The notes below the pieces were generated by a model, which was not told the DNA's origin, searched no databases, and saw only the letters and a list, made by a program, of their open reading frames with translations. DNA of 64,000 nucleotides from the NCBI RefSeq assembly GCF_030463565.1, contig NC_134675.1:21411862-21475861 (forward strand). Reading direction: 5' to 3'. Shown piece after piece: positions 1-10,292 of the stretch. A program made the translations under genes and the position numbers. Each line of letters opens with the position of its first letter. Position 1 is the first letter of the stretch. This DNA comes from Pelecanus crispus. Its lineage: Eukaryota; Chordata; Aves; Pelecaniformes; Pelecanidae.

Positions 1-587
1 GTTGCAATGATTTGTGTCTCTCTGGAGTTGCCAGGGTGACAACATACTTTTTCCAAATACTTTACTAGTTCTTCAGGATTCTGCACTTGTTCAGGGGTGG
101 AGTTCCAAAACACGGGAGGTGCCCACTGTCCTAGGTACTTGCCCATACTATCCCACATACCCTGCCACTCATAACTATCCAGCCTTGGGGCAGAACTCTT
201 AAATTGCTTACTGACCTTCATCAAAACAGAAACATTATTCCCAAGAAATATCAACAGAAGTACCTTAACTGCCCAGGGGTGTTCAAGATACTGAAAAGTT
301 ATTGTAAAGAAGGAGGAAACATCACAGAAGAAGGCAGCGAAGGTGCCATTCTTTATTTCCTCCACAACAAACCTCTCAGGGGAAGAGGTATAATTGCTGA
401 TTGTCTCCATGAGTTTGTACCCGGAGTACAGTAATGACCTTGGTATGAAACCCAAATAGCAAGCAATGCTCAAGGTCAGCGTACTAATAAGGAATCTCCC
501 AAGCAAAAGATCATGAATCACTGCAGAGCACAGCACAGTGCACAAACCAACACCAAGCTTTAACATGCACAGCAAAAAAAAGAACAT
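1..587 (-). CDS. ERVL-like gag-position ORF, partial, multi-membrane-segment N-terminus
   Basis: Minus-strand reading from an ATG at 587 stays open for 195 codons to the window edge. It corresponds to the first part of the ORF at 38272-39366. The first 60 or so residues are strongly hydrophobic (starts MFFFLLCMLKLG), followed by an N-glycosylation-type motif (NYTSS) and another hydrophobic stretch. Compared with the other copy it has a 12-bp in-frame deletion (site near 210) and several substitutions but no stop. A hydrophobic N-terminus is unlike a standard matrix domain. Function unknown; it is called gag-position only because it follows the primer binding site. Confidence 0.6.
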   Translation of the reverse strand, partial: MFFFLLCMLKLGVGLCTVLCSAVIHDLLLGRFLISTLTLSIACYLGFIPRSLLYSGYKLMETISNYTSSPERFVVEEIKNGTFAAFFCDVSSFFTITFQYLEHPWAVKVLLLIFLGNNVSVLMKVSKQFKSSAPRLDSYEWQGMWDSMGKYLGQWAPPVFWNSTPEQVQNPEELVKYLEKVCCHPGNSRETQIIA

Positions 588-681
588 GTTGCAGATCAGA
601 TGAACTAATATTGTGACCGGCAACTGTTAACAGACTCCTTAATACACTCTGGTTAATCTGTTATTATCTCAAACCCTTCGT

Positions 682-699
682 GCCCCACGTTGGGCGCCA
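682..699 (-). promoter_or_regulatory. retroviral primer binding site, tRNA-Lys(1,2)-like
   Basis: The minus strand reads TGGCGCCCAACGTGGGGC, 8 nt inside the LTR boundary. This is the form of primer binding site complementary to the 3' end of tRNA-Lys(1,2) known from several betaretrovirus-like elements. The plus-strand provirus has the same site with two changes (38160-38177). Confidence 0.75.
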
Positions 700-707
700 A
701 AAATTAC

Positions 708-1283
708 TGTCGTGGTTTAGCCCCAGCCAGCAACTAAGCACCACGCAGCCGCTCGCTCACTCCCCCTACCCCGATGGGATGAGGGAGAGAATCGGAAAAG
801 TAAGAGTGAGAAACACTCCTGGGTTGAGATAAGAACAGTTTAATAATTGAAATAAAGTAAGATAGTAATGATAATAATAACAATATAATAATGATGATAA
901 TAATAATAATATACAAAGCAAGTGATGCACAATGCAATTGCTCACCACCCGCCAACTGATACCCAGCCAGTTCCCGAGCAGCGATTGCTGCCCCCCGGCC
1001 ACCCCCCCCCCCCCCAGTTTATATACTGAGCATGACACCATATGGTATGGAATAGCCCTTTGGTCAGTTTGGATCAACTATTCTGGCTGTGGCCCCTCCC
1101 AGCTTCTTGTGCACCTGGCAGAGCATGGGAAGCTGAAAAAGTCCTTGACTAGCATAAGCAGTACTTAGCAACAACTAAAAACATCAGTGTGTTATCAGCA
1201 TTCTTCTCCTACTAAATCCAAAACACAGCACTATGCCTGCTACTAGGAAGAAAATTAACTCTATCCCAGTCGAAACCAGGACA
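708..1283 (-). repeat. 5' LTR of the minus-strand ERVL-like provirus
   Basis: Minus-strand reading starts TGTCCTGGTTTCG and ends CCACGACA, so it has TG...CA ends. It contains a TATA box (TATATAAAC, near 1018-1026), an ATT/TTA-rich variable run and an ATTAAA-type polyadenylation signal near 841-848. Other full-length copies are at 5677-6247, 8974-9531, 37589-38151 and 41965-42536. Diverged relatives are at 43532-44035 and 60763-61286. Confidence 0.88.
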
Positions 1284-1960
1284 TATATGTATGGAGGGTC
1301 TGAGTGCCAGCTACTGGAGTCAGACCACAGGTTGGAGAACCCATGTGTTCATGGTGTCAGCAACTGGAGTGTGGCGGGGGGGCAGTAAGTGAGCTTGTGA
1401 GTGCTAGTGAAGATCAAGCTGCACTAGCTGGTGAGTAGGTGAAGTGGCCTGGGAGCCGGGGGGGTGTGTCTCCAAGGGGCAGCTCTGGGTGTGAGGGCCT
1501 GTGTGTCTCTAAAGGTGAGAACACAGGGGAGGTCAGCTATTGGGACCTGGAAAGTCCTGGCCATTTGTGTGTGCACGCAATGGTCTGTACCAGCAACTGG
1601 AATCAGGCTGCAGCTTTGGGGACTCATATGTCCAGATGCCAGCAACTGGGGAGGCTGGGATCCAGGGGCCAGTTTACTGGGCAGACTGAGTGTCTGAGCC
1701 CAGCTGCTGGAAGGATCCACCTTGTACATATGTATATATATTCTCACTGGAGGACTTCCATCCTGTCCAGCCAGACAGGGGAGCAGGATGAGGCCGTTGG
1801 TACTGTCTATGTTTGTGTGAGTGCTCTGAGTGTCTGTGATCTGTATGACTGGCCATGTATATATGTGGTGTATATGTCTGCTTTTGTGTGTGTGCCTGCT
1901 GGGAATGCATCTTCAGCCTCACTACTGGTTGGACCTGGGGACACAGAGTGGTAACAGTCT
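1284..1960. repeat. unclassified region with degenerate internal repeats
   Basis: GT-rich stretch in which a motif close to CAGCAACTGGAG recurs at about 1309, 1357, 1590, 1636 and 1698 at irregular spacing, between TG/GT-rich segments. Open frames exist on both strands but they overlap one another and look like low-complexity by-products. It may be a decayed minisatellite or part of an unrecognised retroelement. Confidence 0.4.
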
Positions 1961-4337
1961 CATCTCTCTTGGGCTGTTGTATCTGACATGATATATTTTT
2001 CTCTAACAAGATTAATTTGTTATCACTTCAAATGCAAGCATTTTCTTGCAGACAGTAAGCATGGACATCACAACATGAGGCAAACAAATGTTTTGCTGGA
2101 AATGGAGGTTGGAGTTTTGGGGTTTTTTTCAACTGATGTGTAAAATTTGATGGAGTCTGATTCTCCCTTGGGAGATCTTTTTATAAAATCCTTTGGTCCA
2201 TTCCAAGGTGTATGTGTGATTAATTCAAATTATTTTATGACCTGCAAGATTGTGTTGCTAGAAATCTGGATTTAACAGGGTACCCAGAAAAGAAGGAATC
2301 TTATCAGGGCAAAGAAATCACTCCATTTTCTTTTTCTTATGGTGTTAATTAAAAATATTGGCAGATATTCTTTGATAACACATTAATCTTGCAATTGTTT
2401 CATTGCCAATATAAATATACGTCCAAAAAAAGGCAACATGGATGACAGACATGACAATTACAAATCATTTGCCCTAATGTTTTTGTCATCTACCTTTCTT
2501 ATACTGCCTCAGCCCAATTACACAAAATAAAAATGTGATGTTATCTGGAGAATGTAGATGCTTTCCAAATTGATTTAGCAGATGACTGTCACCGACAAGT
2601 CATTTTGAAAGGCTAACTAATAAGCTGGGCCCTTTGCAAGTTACTGTTCTGCATACAGTCCTTTCACAGCTGATTATGTTGCCAATGTTATTTTCTGACA
2701 GTGAGATTTAGTGCAGCATAGCTGGCTGGCGGTAGCTTTGCAGATTTTTCTTGCTTGTGAGCTAAGAGAAGGGCAGGGTCCTGCATTCTTGGCAGCCTGT
2801 CATATGCATGAGCTGTTTGTTTTTTGGATTCAGCAAGCAGAGTTTTAAATCATCTTTAGCAAAACAAGACAGAGAGAAGGAGAGACAAGAATAGAGCTGA
2901 ATATTTCATGTCATAATTTTGGCAGCACATCCTGTCTTTTACATTGAAAGAACCAATGAAAAATGAAATCTTGCAGTTTTCAGTGGAATGACTTTTCCAT
3001 GCTCCTTGAATATCCTCACATATTCTATCTAGGTCTGGCCTTTCATGCCATGACAGCCTTTTTTAGATAAAAGAATCTAGTGTTGAGTAATTGTGTGGGA
3101 AATGCTTATCCACGCTAAAATAAGCTCAGTGCCAATGCACAGTGAGTGGAATTCACCCCTCTGCAGAAAGCCAACAGATACTACAGATAATACAACAAAC
3201 CTAACAGATACTGCTTTAGTCTACAAAATAAAGCTTATTTGTTTTAACTATACAGGCCTAATATTGCCCTTTCACAAAGCTCAGGTAGCTGCTTTAAAGG
3301 TAGCTCATGTTTATATGTGTTCAATCATGTATTAGGGATATGGAAAACAGTATTCTGTTAATTAATTGAAACAATCAGAAAAAAGTTGTAAATAATGTTT
3401 CGTTCCTAATTATTCCATTTAATCAGGAAGTACTTTACAATGTTTTAAATATATTTCTTAAAAGATAAAAAGCAGCAGAAATAGAAAAGGAAAAATGAAT
3501 AGATCTGGATCTGTTTCAGCTTACATAAAGTAGGCAATTATTCAACACCTGTAGTTTAATCATTTTGTATTCTAAGTGAAACTCACAGGGGTTGTGACAG
3601 TTTTAAAAAATGTCTGAGGTTCTCAGAACTCCTGACTTTGGAATAATTGTGGGCCCAAAATTTTGGGAGGCCCCCTTTTCTGCCTGTTATTCTGCTGTTT
3701 CAGAGAGCCAACTCTGAGAAATGGAGGGAACTAGTTATAAAGATTAGCTTAAATATTGAGAAAATGTGGAATTTCTTTAAATAAAAAAGCAAAAATTGGT
3801 TGGAATTTGTGTCCCTTAGAGGAAAAGATGGGAAGCAATAGGTTGCAGAACTATCTGCAATTTCACATCATAAAGGACATTGGGAGTAAGCAAAAACACA
3901 CAAGGGGGATAGGCTGGTCTACAAAGAAAGCTAGGTCTTAGAAGAATATAGTGAAAAGCACCAAAAAGCAGTTGGGATTAACTTTGTAAAGGATATTAAC
4001 ATAAACAACAGAAGATACCTCAATTGTTTACATGTAAAGAGAATGAGGAGGAAAGCAGCAACAGTACAGAAATGATGATGTGGAAATGAGAATTAGTTTA
4101 GCCTGGAAACTAAATTAATTTTTGACATCAGGTCTTGAAAGGTAAGTGATGAACATGAAGATATAGGCAAGGTGGCTAATGGGACTGAAGATATGAATGC
4201 TAAACCTGAAACAGGTGTAGAAAAGATATCCTAGAGGAATAAGGGAAATAGCCTATTTTATGAGAAGAGACTAAGGCTGTAGTTCAGCAAACTATTTAAG
4301 CAGCATAACAGACAGATAGGAGCAGCCTCAAGTTTGT
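1961..4337. other. presumed NTRK2 intron, nothing recognised
   Basis: AT-rich unique-looking sequence with no exon, RNA gene or transposon that I can recognise. Placement inside NTRK2 is inferred from the plus-strand exons downstream. Confidence 0.5.
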
Positions 4338-5023
4338 AGGTCCTCATGGGGGACTTCAACCACCCCGATATCTGCTGGAGAGACAACACAGCAAGACATA
4401 AGTGATCCAGGAGGTTCCTAGAGTGTACTGATGATAACTTCCTCACCCAAGTGATTGAGGAGACAATGAGGAGAGGTGCTCTGCTGGACCTCATGCTCAC
4501 CAAAAAGGGGGGGCTCATTTGGGATGTAAAGGTCAAAGGCAGCCTTGGCTGCAGTGACCATGGGATAGTGGAGTTCAGGATCCTGAGGGCAGGGAGGAGA
4601 ATGAAAAGCAAGCTCACAACCCTGGACTTGAGGAGAACAGAGTTTGACCTCTTCAAAGTTCTTCTTGGAAGAGTCCCATCAGATAAGGCACTGGAGGGAA
4701 GAGGGGCCCAAGAAAACTGGTTAATATTTGAAGATCACCTCCTCCAAGCCCAAGAGAGGTCCATCCCAATGAATAAGAAGTCGGGCAAAAAAGTCAGAAG
4801 GCCTGCATGGATAAACAAGGAGCTCCTAGCCAAACTCAAACAGAAAAAGGAAGCATACAGAGGATGGACGTAGGGACAGGTAACCTGGGAGGAATGAAGA
4901 CACATTGTCTGAGAACCCAGGGATGAAGTTAGAAAAGCTAAAGCCCAAATGGAATTGAATCTGGCCAGGGACATAAAAGAAAACAAGAAGGGCTTCTTTA
5001 AGTACATAGGCGACAAAAGGTAG
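4338..5023 (+). pseudogene. CR1 LINE fragment, endonuclease part of ORF2
   Basis: Plus-strand translation contains LMGDFNHPDICWRD and, further on, SDHGIVEFRI. These match the conserved endonuclease motifs of CR1 ORF2 (the GDFN and SDH blocks of AP endonucleases). The frame is broken by stops near 4397 and 4871. It is 5' truncated and lacks the reverse transcriptase, ending near a lysine-rich linker ([13 protein letters not shown]). Inactive relic. Confidence 0.8.
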
Positions 5024-5123
5024 AAACTTTTCTATTACCTAAAATTTCAGTTACCTAGACTTTTCAGTCACCTGGACTATTTGCAGAGCAGGTCAAATTC
5101 TTAATAATCAGCATGCGATACAA

Positions 5124-5475
5124 TAATCATAGAACCATAGAATCGTTTAGGTTGGAAAAGACCCTTAAGATCATCCAGTCCAACCATTAACCTAACACTA
5201 CGAAGTCCACCACTAAACCAATTAGGGGTAGAGTAATAATTTCATGTTTCCTGGCTTGGTGGCTGGATTATTTTTTAATGAAAGTAAAACTAGGAATCAT
5301 TAAGGTTGGAAAGGATCTCTAAGATCATCAGTCCAACCATCAACCCAACACCACCATGCCCTCTAAACCATGTCACAAAGTGCCACGTCTACCCGTTTTT
5401 TGAACACTTCCAGGGATGGTGACTCCACCACCTCTCTGGGCAGCCTGTTCCAATGCTTGACTACCCTTTCCGTGA
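5124..5475 (-). mobile_element. CR1 LINE 3' fragment (double-ended 3' UTR subfamily)
   Basis: Minus-strand CR1 3' end. It holds the last residues of ORF2 and then a 3' UTR containing two similar terminal modules: a canonical one (about 5131-5200) and a second internal one (about 5296-5345), separated by about 100 bp containing TTTCCTGGCTTGGTGG. The same arrangement is seen at 15676, 20300-20543 and 34577-34806. It is truncated at 5475. Confidence 0.85.
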
Positions 5476-5676
5476 CTCTGACTTTAAAAAGTACACAAGT
5501 CACTCAGTTCTCAAGTTCACTCAAGGTGAATGACAGAGGTGGTGATGGAGGTGGTGTCACGGTACTATAGCCAACACTGAGGGTTCTCCCCCTTCCTCCC
5601 CGCCCACGGTGCAGGTGTCCCCTGTATCACACTGGGAAGCATGAAGGCCTTAGCAGTCCTGCTGCTGTTGGATCTG

Positions 5677-6247
5677 TGTCGTGGTTTAGCCCCAGCCAGC
5701 AACTAAGCACCACGCAGCCGCTCGCTCACTCCCCCTACCCCGATGGGATGGGGGAGAGAATTGGAGGAGTAAGAGTGAGAAACACTCCTGGGCTGAGATA
5801 AGAACAGTTTAATAATTGAAATAAAGTAAAATAGTAATGATAATAGTAACAGTATAATAATGATAATAATAATAATGATACACGAAGCAAGTGATGCACA
5901 ATGCAATTGCTCACCACCCACCGACCGATACCCAGACAGTTCCCGAGCAGCGATCGCTGCTCCCCAGCCAACCCCCCCCAGTTTATATACTGAGCATGAC
6001 GTCATATGGTATGGAATAGCCCTTTGGTCAGTTTGGATCAACTCTTCTGGCTGTGCCCCCTCCCAGTTTCTTGTGCGCCTGGCAGAGCATGGGAAGCTGA
6101 AAAAGTCCTTGACTAGCATAAGCAGTACTCAGCAACAACTAAAAACATCAGCATGTTATCAACATTCTTCTCCTACTAAATCCAAAACACAGCACTATGC
6201 CTGCTGCTAGGAAGAAAATTAACTCTATCCCAGACGAAACCAGGACA
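5677..6247 (-). mobile_element. solo ERVL-family LTR with perfect 5-bp target duplication
   Basis: A 571-bp LTR with TG...CA ends on the minus strand, the same family as 708-1283. It is flanked by ATCTG on both sides (5672-5676 and 6248-6252), which marks a single insertion followed by LTR-LTR recombination. Five-bp duplications are usual for ERVL. It retains TATA and ATTAAA-like signals directed toward the minus strand, antisense to NTRK2. Confidence 0.92.
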
Positions 6248-6714
6248 ATCTGCTTGAAAAACCTTTTGGATAAACTGATGTATTTATACCTCTCAGTTTG
6301 GGAGTTTGGTCTTTACCATTTCCATAAGTTAGTAGGTTCTGAAAAGGCTGCCAGACAATCAGTATGCAAGGGTTATGGCTGCAGGAGACAGCAAGCTGCA
6401 GGTGGTAATGTCTGCATAATGATCTTTATCTCTTCCTGTCCGTTGTGTCCTGCCTATGTGTTGTTCTGGCTTTGACCTAATGGTGCTGCTCCCAGCACAC
6501 ATCAGGCATTAGCATGAGCTGTGTGTTAGCCAAAATCTGAGCAGGAGTTGAGTGAATAGTCACAGGAGGCATCCCTGACTACAGGGGGATCATGGGTTTT
6601 GCCATCCAGAATATCTCATGTGCTGTTACACTTCCCTGTTCCATAACGGGTGTCACCATATCCTGGCAATGATGTTGTACCAGGTGTCAGGAGCAGGGGG
6701 GTACTGATCACACT

Positions 6715-7460
6715 GGACATCCATAAGTCCATGGGCCCTGATGGGATGTACCCACAAGTGCTGAGGGAGCTGGCAGATGTCATTGCAAGGCCACCCTTGA
6801 TAATCTTTGATCAATCATGGTGACTGGGAGAAATGCCCAAAGACTGGAGGACAGCAAATGTCACTCCTATCTTCAAGAAAGGCATGAAGGAGGACCCAGG
6901 GAACTACAGGCCAGTCAGCCTCACCTCAATCCCTGGGAAGGTGATGGAGCAGCTAATCCTGGAAACCATTTCCAGGCACAGAAAGGTCAAGAAAGTCATT
7001 TGGAACATACTGGAGACCATCCAACAAAGGGCTACTAAGATGAGGGAGATTAAGGGACTGGAGCATCTCTCTTATAAGGAAAGGCTAAGAGAGCTGGGAC
7101 TGTTTAGCCTAGAGATGAGAAGGCTTGGGGGAGATATCATCAATGTATATAAATACCTGAAGGGAAGGTGCAAAGAAGATGGAGCCAGGCTCTTTTCAGT
7201 GGTGTTCAGTGACAGGACAAGAGGCAACAGGCACAAACTGAAACACAGGAGGTTCTGTCTGAACATCAGGAAACACTTTTTTACTGTGAGGGTGACTGAG
7301 GACTGGAACAGGCTGCCCAGGGAAGTTGTGGAGTCTCCCTCCTTGGAGATATTCAAAAGCCACCTGGACATGTTCCTGGTCTCTAGGTGGCCCTGCTTGA
7401 GCAGGGGTGTTGGACCAGATGACCTCCAGAGGTCCCTTCCAACCTCAACCAGTCTGTGAT
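6715..7460 (+). pseudogene. CR1 LINE, internally deleted ORF2 plus 3' UTR
   Basis: Starts in the linker before the reverse transcriptase ([18 protein letters not shown]), runs through [16 protein letters not shown], then jumps near 6985 directly to the C-terminal thumb region ([19 protein letters not shown]) and the ORF2 end, so the catalytic FADD segment is missing. The 3' end reads GGTGTTGGACCAGATGACC and lacks a long octamer tail. One frame (about 6833-7459) is still open across the deletion joint. Confidence 0.8.
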
Positions 7461-8973
7461 AAGCCAGACCTGCTGCTGAAAGAAAAGGTCCTACTCTTTT
7501 GCTACTCTCAGCAGCTAATTCCTGCATCATCCTCTTTTTTGCACCAGCACAAGTGTTTCTGCAGCCACTGACAACCTGCATTCATGAAACAATCCAGTTG
7601 AAAAACAGCCATTTTTTCCCGGTTGTGGGGAGGACAGGATACTTTTCTGAAGAGAAGTGCCAAGGCATTTCTGCTTAAAATCTATGCTGATGGAGAGTCT
7701 AAAATAACTGCTATATGAATGCATCAGAAGGGTAAACAAACATGAGGGAAAAAAACTGTTTAAACTGAAGGATGATATTTGCATAAGAACAAATGAGTAT
7801 GAGTTGGCCATGAAATAATTTGAGCAAAAGATTCAAAGAATGTTTCTAACCATCAGAGGAATGAGGTTCCTGGACAGTCTGTGAACAAAGATACTGGGGA
7901 GAAAGCTGTCATCTTAAGATGATACTGAGCAATTTATGAAAGGAATTATGTGATGTAGGTGAACTATGTGATAGGATGGAAGTGGACCTGAGGACTCAGG
8001 ATGCGCCTTGCAGTTCTTAGCTGGTCCCTTGAAGCACATTAAAAAACAAAGCTACTATTTGTGTCAGAAAGTTTTATTTCAGCATAGTGTCAGCACAAGT
8101 AGCAGTTTCAAGTGTAGATACTTCATTTTGTCAGGCTCAGTTCACCCCATCTTTAGTTTGCACAGAATATTCATAGAGTTACTAGCATATGTGAAAGACA
8201 GCTTACAGTGGTTAATTTTCACAGGAAGGAAGAAGTTATGCACTTATCTAAGTGCATTGTTCTCTTTTTCTGCATACATAATACCTATTCTTCTCATAAT
8301 TAATATCAGCAACAATGATATTTTATAGTATTAATATTAGCATAAAATGTTAAATATTGAATAGCTTTAAACATTAACAATCTTGACAATATTCATGATA
8401 AGATGTTTCTGTGATTGTAACATGTTAATATTAACTATTCTGGAGATGCATTTGTGGCAAATACCTTGTAGTGATTGGCATCCATCCCAGTGCAGATAGC
8501 CAGCAGAAGGTGTATAGTAGTTCTTCCCTTGCCTTCTAATTCAGAATATTGTGAGTGATTTCAATGGCATGGCCCACAGAGATGAAATTTCCCCCTTAGT
8601 GAAAAAAACATGATCACAGAATTTAAGCCTTGGGCAGAAATAATCAAGATATTAATAGATGATGACCTTGCCAGTTGTGCATTTCAGCTTTGGTTGAGAA
8701 CAAGGACATGAATAATAATGATAAAGGATCATTGGCCCAGTTTTAGACATTACAGAGACAATTCCTGATGCAAATACAGAATGACCAAAAGCTGTAATTC
8801 TGCTGCAAGGCAGAACACAAATGCAGTAACTGTTCCAGAGAGAACAACTTTAAGTCATCATAGGCTGTGGCTACAATTTCCACCCACATCCCGTGGTGGC
8901 AGATATAGGTCCCCAGAATCCTAGAAATTTAGTGTCAGTCTGAGTGCTTGGGGGGCCCAAACCCCTGCCTGAG
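7461..8973. other. presumed NTRK2 intron, nothing recognised
   Basis: AT-rich sequence with no recognisable exon, RNA gene or transposon. Confidence 0.45.
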
Positions 8974-9531
8974 TGTCGTGGTTTAGCCCCAGCCAGCAAC
9001 TAAGCACCACGCAGCCGCTCGCTCACTCCCCCTACCCCGATGGGATGGGGGAGAGAATCGGAGGAGTAAGAGTGAGAAACACTCCTGGGTTGAGATAAGA
9101 ACAGTTTAATAATTGAAATAAAGTAAAATGGTAATGATAATAGTAACAATATAATAATAATAATATACAAAGCAAGTGATGCACAATGCAATTGCTCACC
9201 ACCCGCCAACCGATACCCAGACAGTTCCCGAGCAGCAATCGCTGCCCCCCGGCCAACCCCCCCCGAGTTTATATACTGAGCATGACGCCATATGGTATGG
9301 AATAGCCCTTTGGTCAGTTTGGATCAACTATTCTGGCTGTGCCCCCTCCCACTTTCTTGTGCACCTGGCAGAGCATGGGAAGCTGAAAAGTCCTTGACTA
9401 GCATAAGCAGTACTTAGCAACAACTAAAACATCAGTGTGATATCAGCATTCTTCTCCTACTAAATCCAAAACACAGCACTATGCCAGCTACTAGGAAGAA
9501 AATTAACTCTATCCCAGCCAAAAGCAGGATA
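8974..9531 (-). mobile_element. solo ERVL-family LTR with 5-bp target duplication
   Basis: A 558-bp copy of the same LTR, minus orientation, flanked by CTGAG on both sides (8969-8973 and 9532-9536). Its outer end has decayed from CA to TA on the plus strand, so the LTR start reads TATCCTGC. It is a third antisense insertion in the presumed NTRK2 intron. Confidence 0.9.
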
Positions 9532-10074
9532 CTGAGTTTCACCTAAGGAGAGCCCAGAGATTCACTCCGAGGGACTGTGCTCCCTGACTCAAGGGAAAGC
9601 CTGGTGGTGACAGCTGAAAAGCACAACCTCATCAGGGCTTTCTGACAGCTACTCACAGCCTATGAAATCCCTCACGAGTCAGTCGAAGTTGGCCTTGTCT
9701 CCTGCCAGTAAGGGCCTGTGGGGTCCTGTAGGGTAGTGGAAAGCTCTGTATATGTATTGTTTTAGAGAAGGAACTGATTCTGCCTTACTCTCTTTTTGTT
9801 TTTCCCTACATATCTCTCCCAGAAGAAAACCAAGTCAACCCACCACACCTGTATAACCAGATGTAAAATGTCAAAATTAAGTGGAATACATTTTATGATG
9901 GAGTCTTCATGATCTTGTATTAATCCCATTTCCTCACTACCTCGTTCACAGTACTCAGCAACAGAGTACCCAATCCCTTGTACAAATAACTATGCAAAAA
10001 GAACTGAAAATTTGAAAAGTGAAACACAGTCCTCTGTGAGTGTGTTTAATTACTTTTTGATCCTAGGTAAGTCT

Positions 10075-10292
10075 TTGGCATTTGTGGTATCTTGTGGCAA
10101 TGAGTTCCACAAGCAATTGTATGTTATATGACAGAATGCCTCCTTTTGTTTGTTATGAACCTGCCATCTCATAATTTCGTTTGATGTCTTCTGATTCTTG
10201 TGTTATGCAAAACTGTGAGTAATTGTTCTTTGTTCATCTTCCTCATGCTGCTCATGGTTTCACAGAGACCGATGAGAAGAATTTTATCTCCA
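10075..10292 (-). mobile_element. possible ancient CR1/L3-type LINE relic
   Basis: The plus-strand run GTGGCAATGAGTTCCACAAG, followed by segments ending in CTCATGGTTTCACAGAGACC, resembles the reverse complement of the ORF2 end of very old CR1/L3 LINEs known across amniotes. It is much more diverged than the other CR1 copies here. Recognised from general pattern only. Confidence 0.45.

Larger units (their letters stand above)
1..1283 (-). mobile_element. ERVL-like provirus, 5' end only (runs off window start)
   Basis: Reverse-complement counterpart of the provirus at 37589-42536: positions 1-707 match its leader and gag-position ORF, and 708-1283 match its LTR. Read on the minus strand the order is 5' LTR, primer binding site, leader, ORF, and the rest lies left of the window. 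Homology to the second copy is clear by eye over the whole length. Pol is not visible here, so the ERVL-like label is carried over from the second copy. The element lies antisense in the presumed NTRK2 intron. Confidence 0.85.

Noticed and set aside
766..1077. Ile/Leu-rich short proteins repeated at 766, 5703, 9000, 37790 and 42169
   Set aside because: Translations of the TTA-rich block in the ERVL-family LTRs. They recur because the LTR recurs, not because a gene does.
1439..2009. Overlapping 171- and 111-codon frames
   Set aside because: On opposite strands in GT-rich repetitive sequence, with no domain and no splice context.
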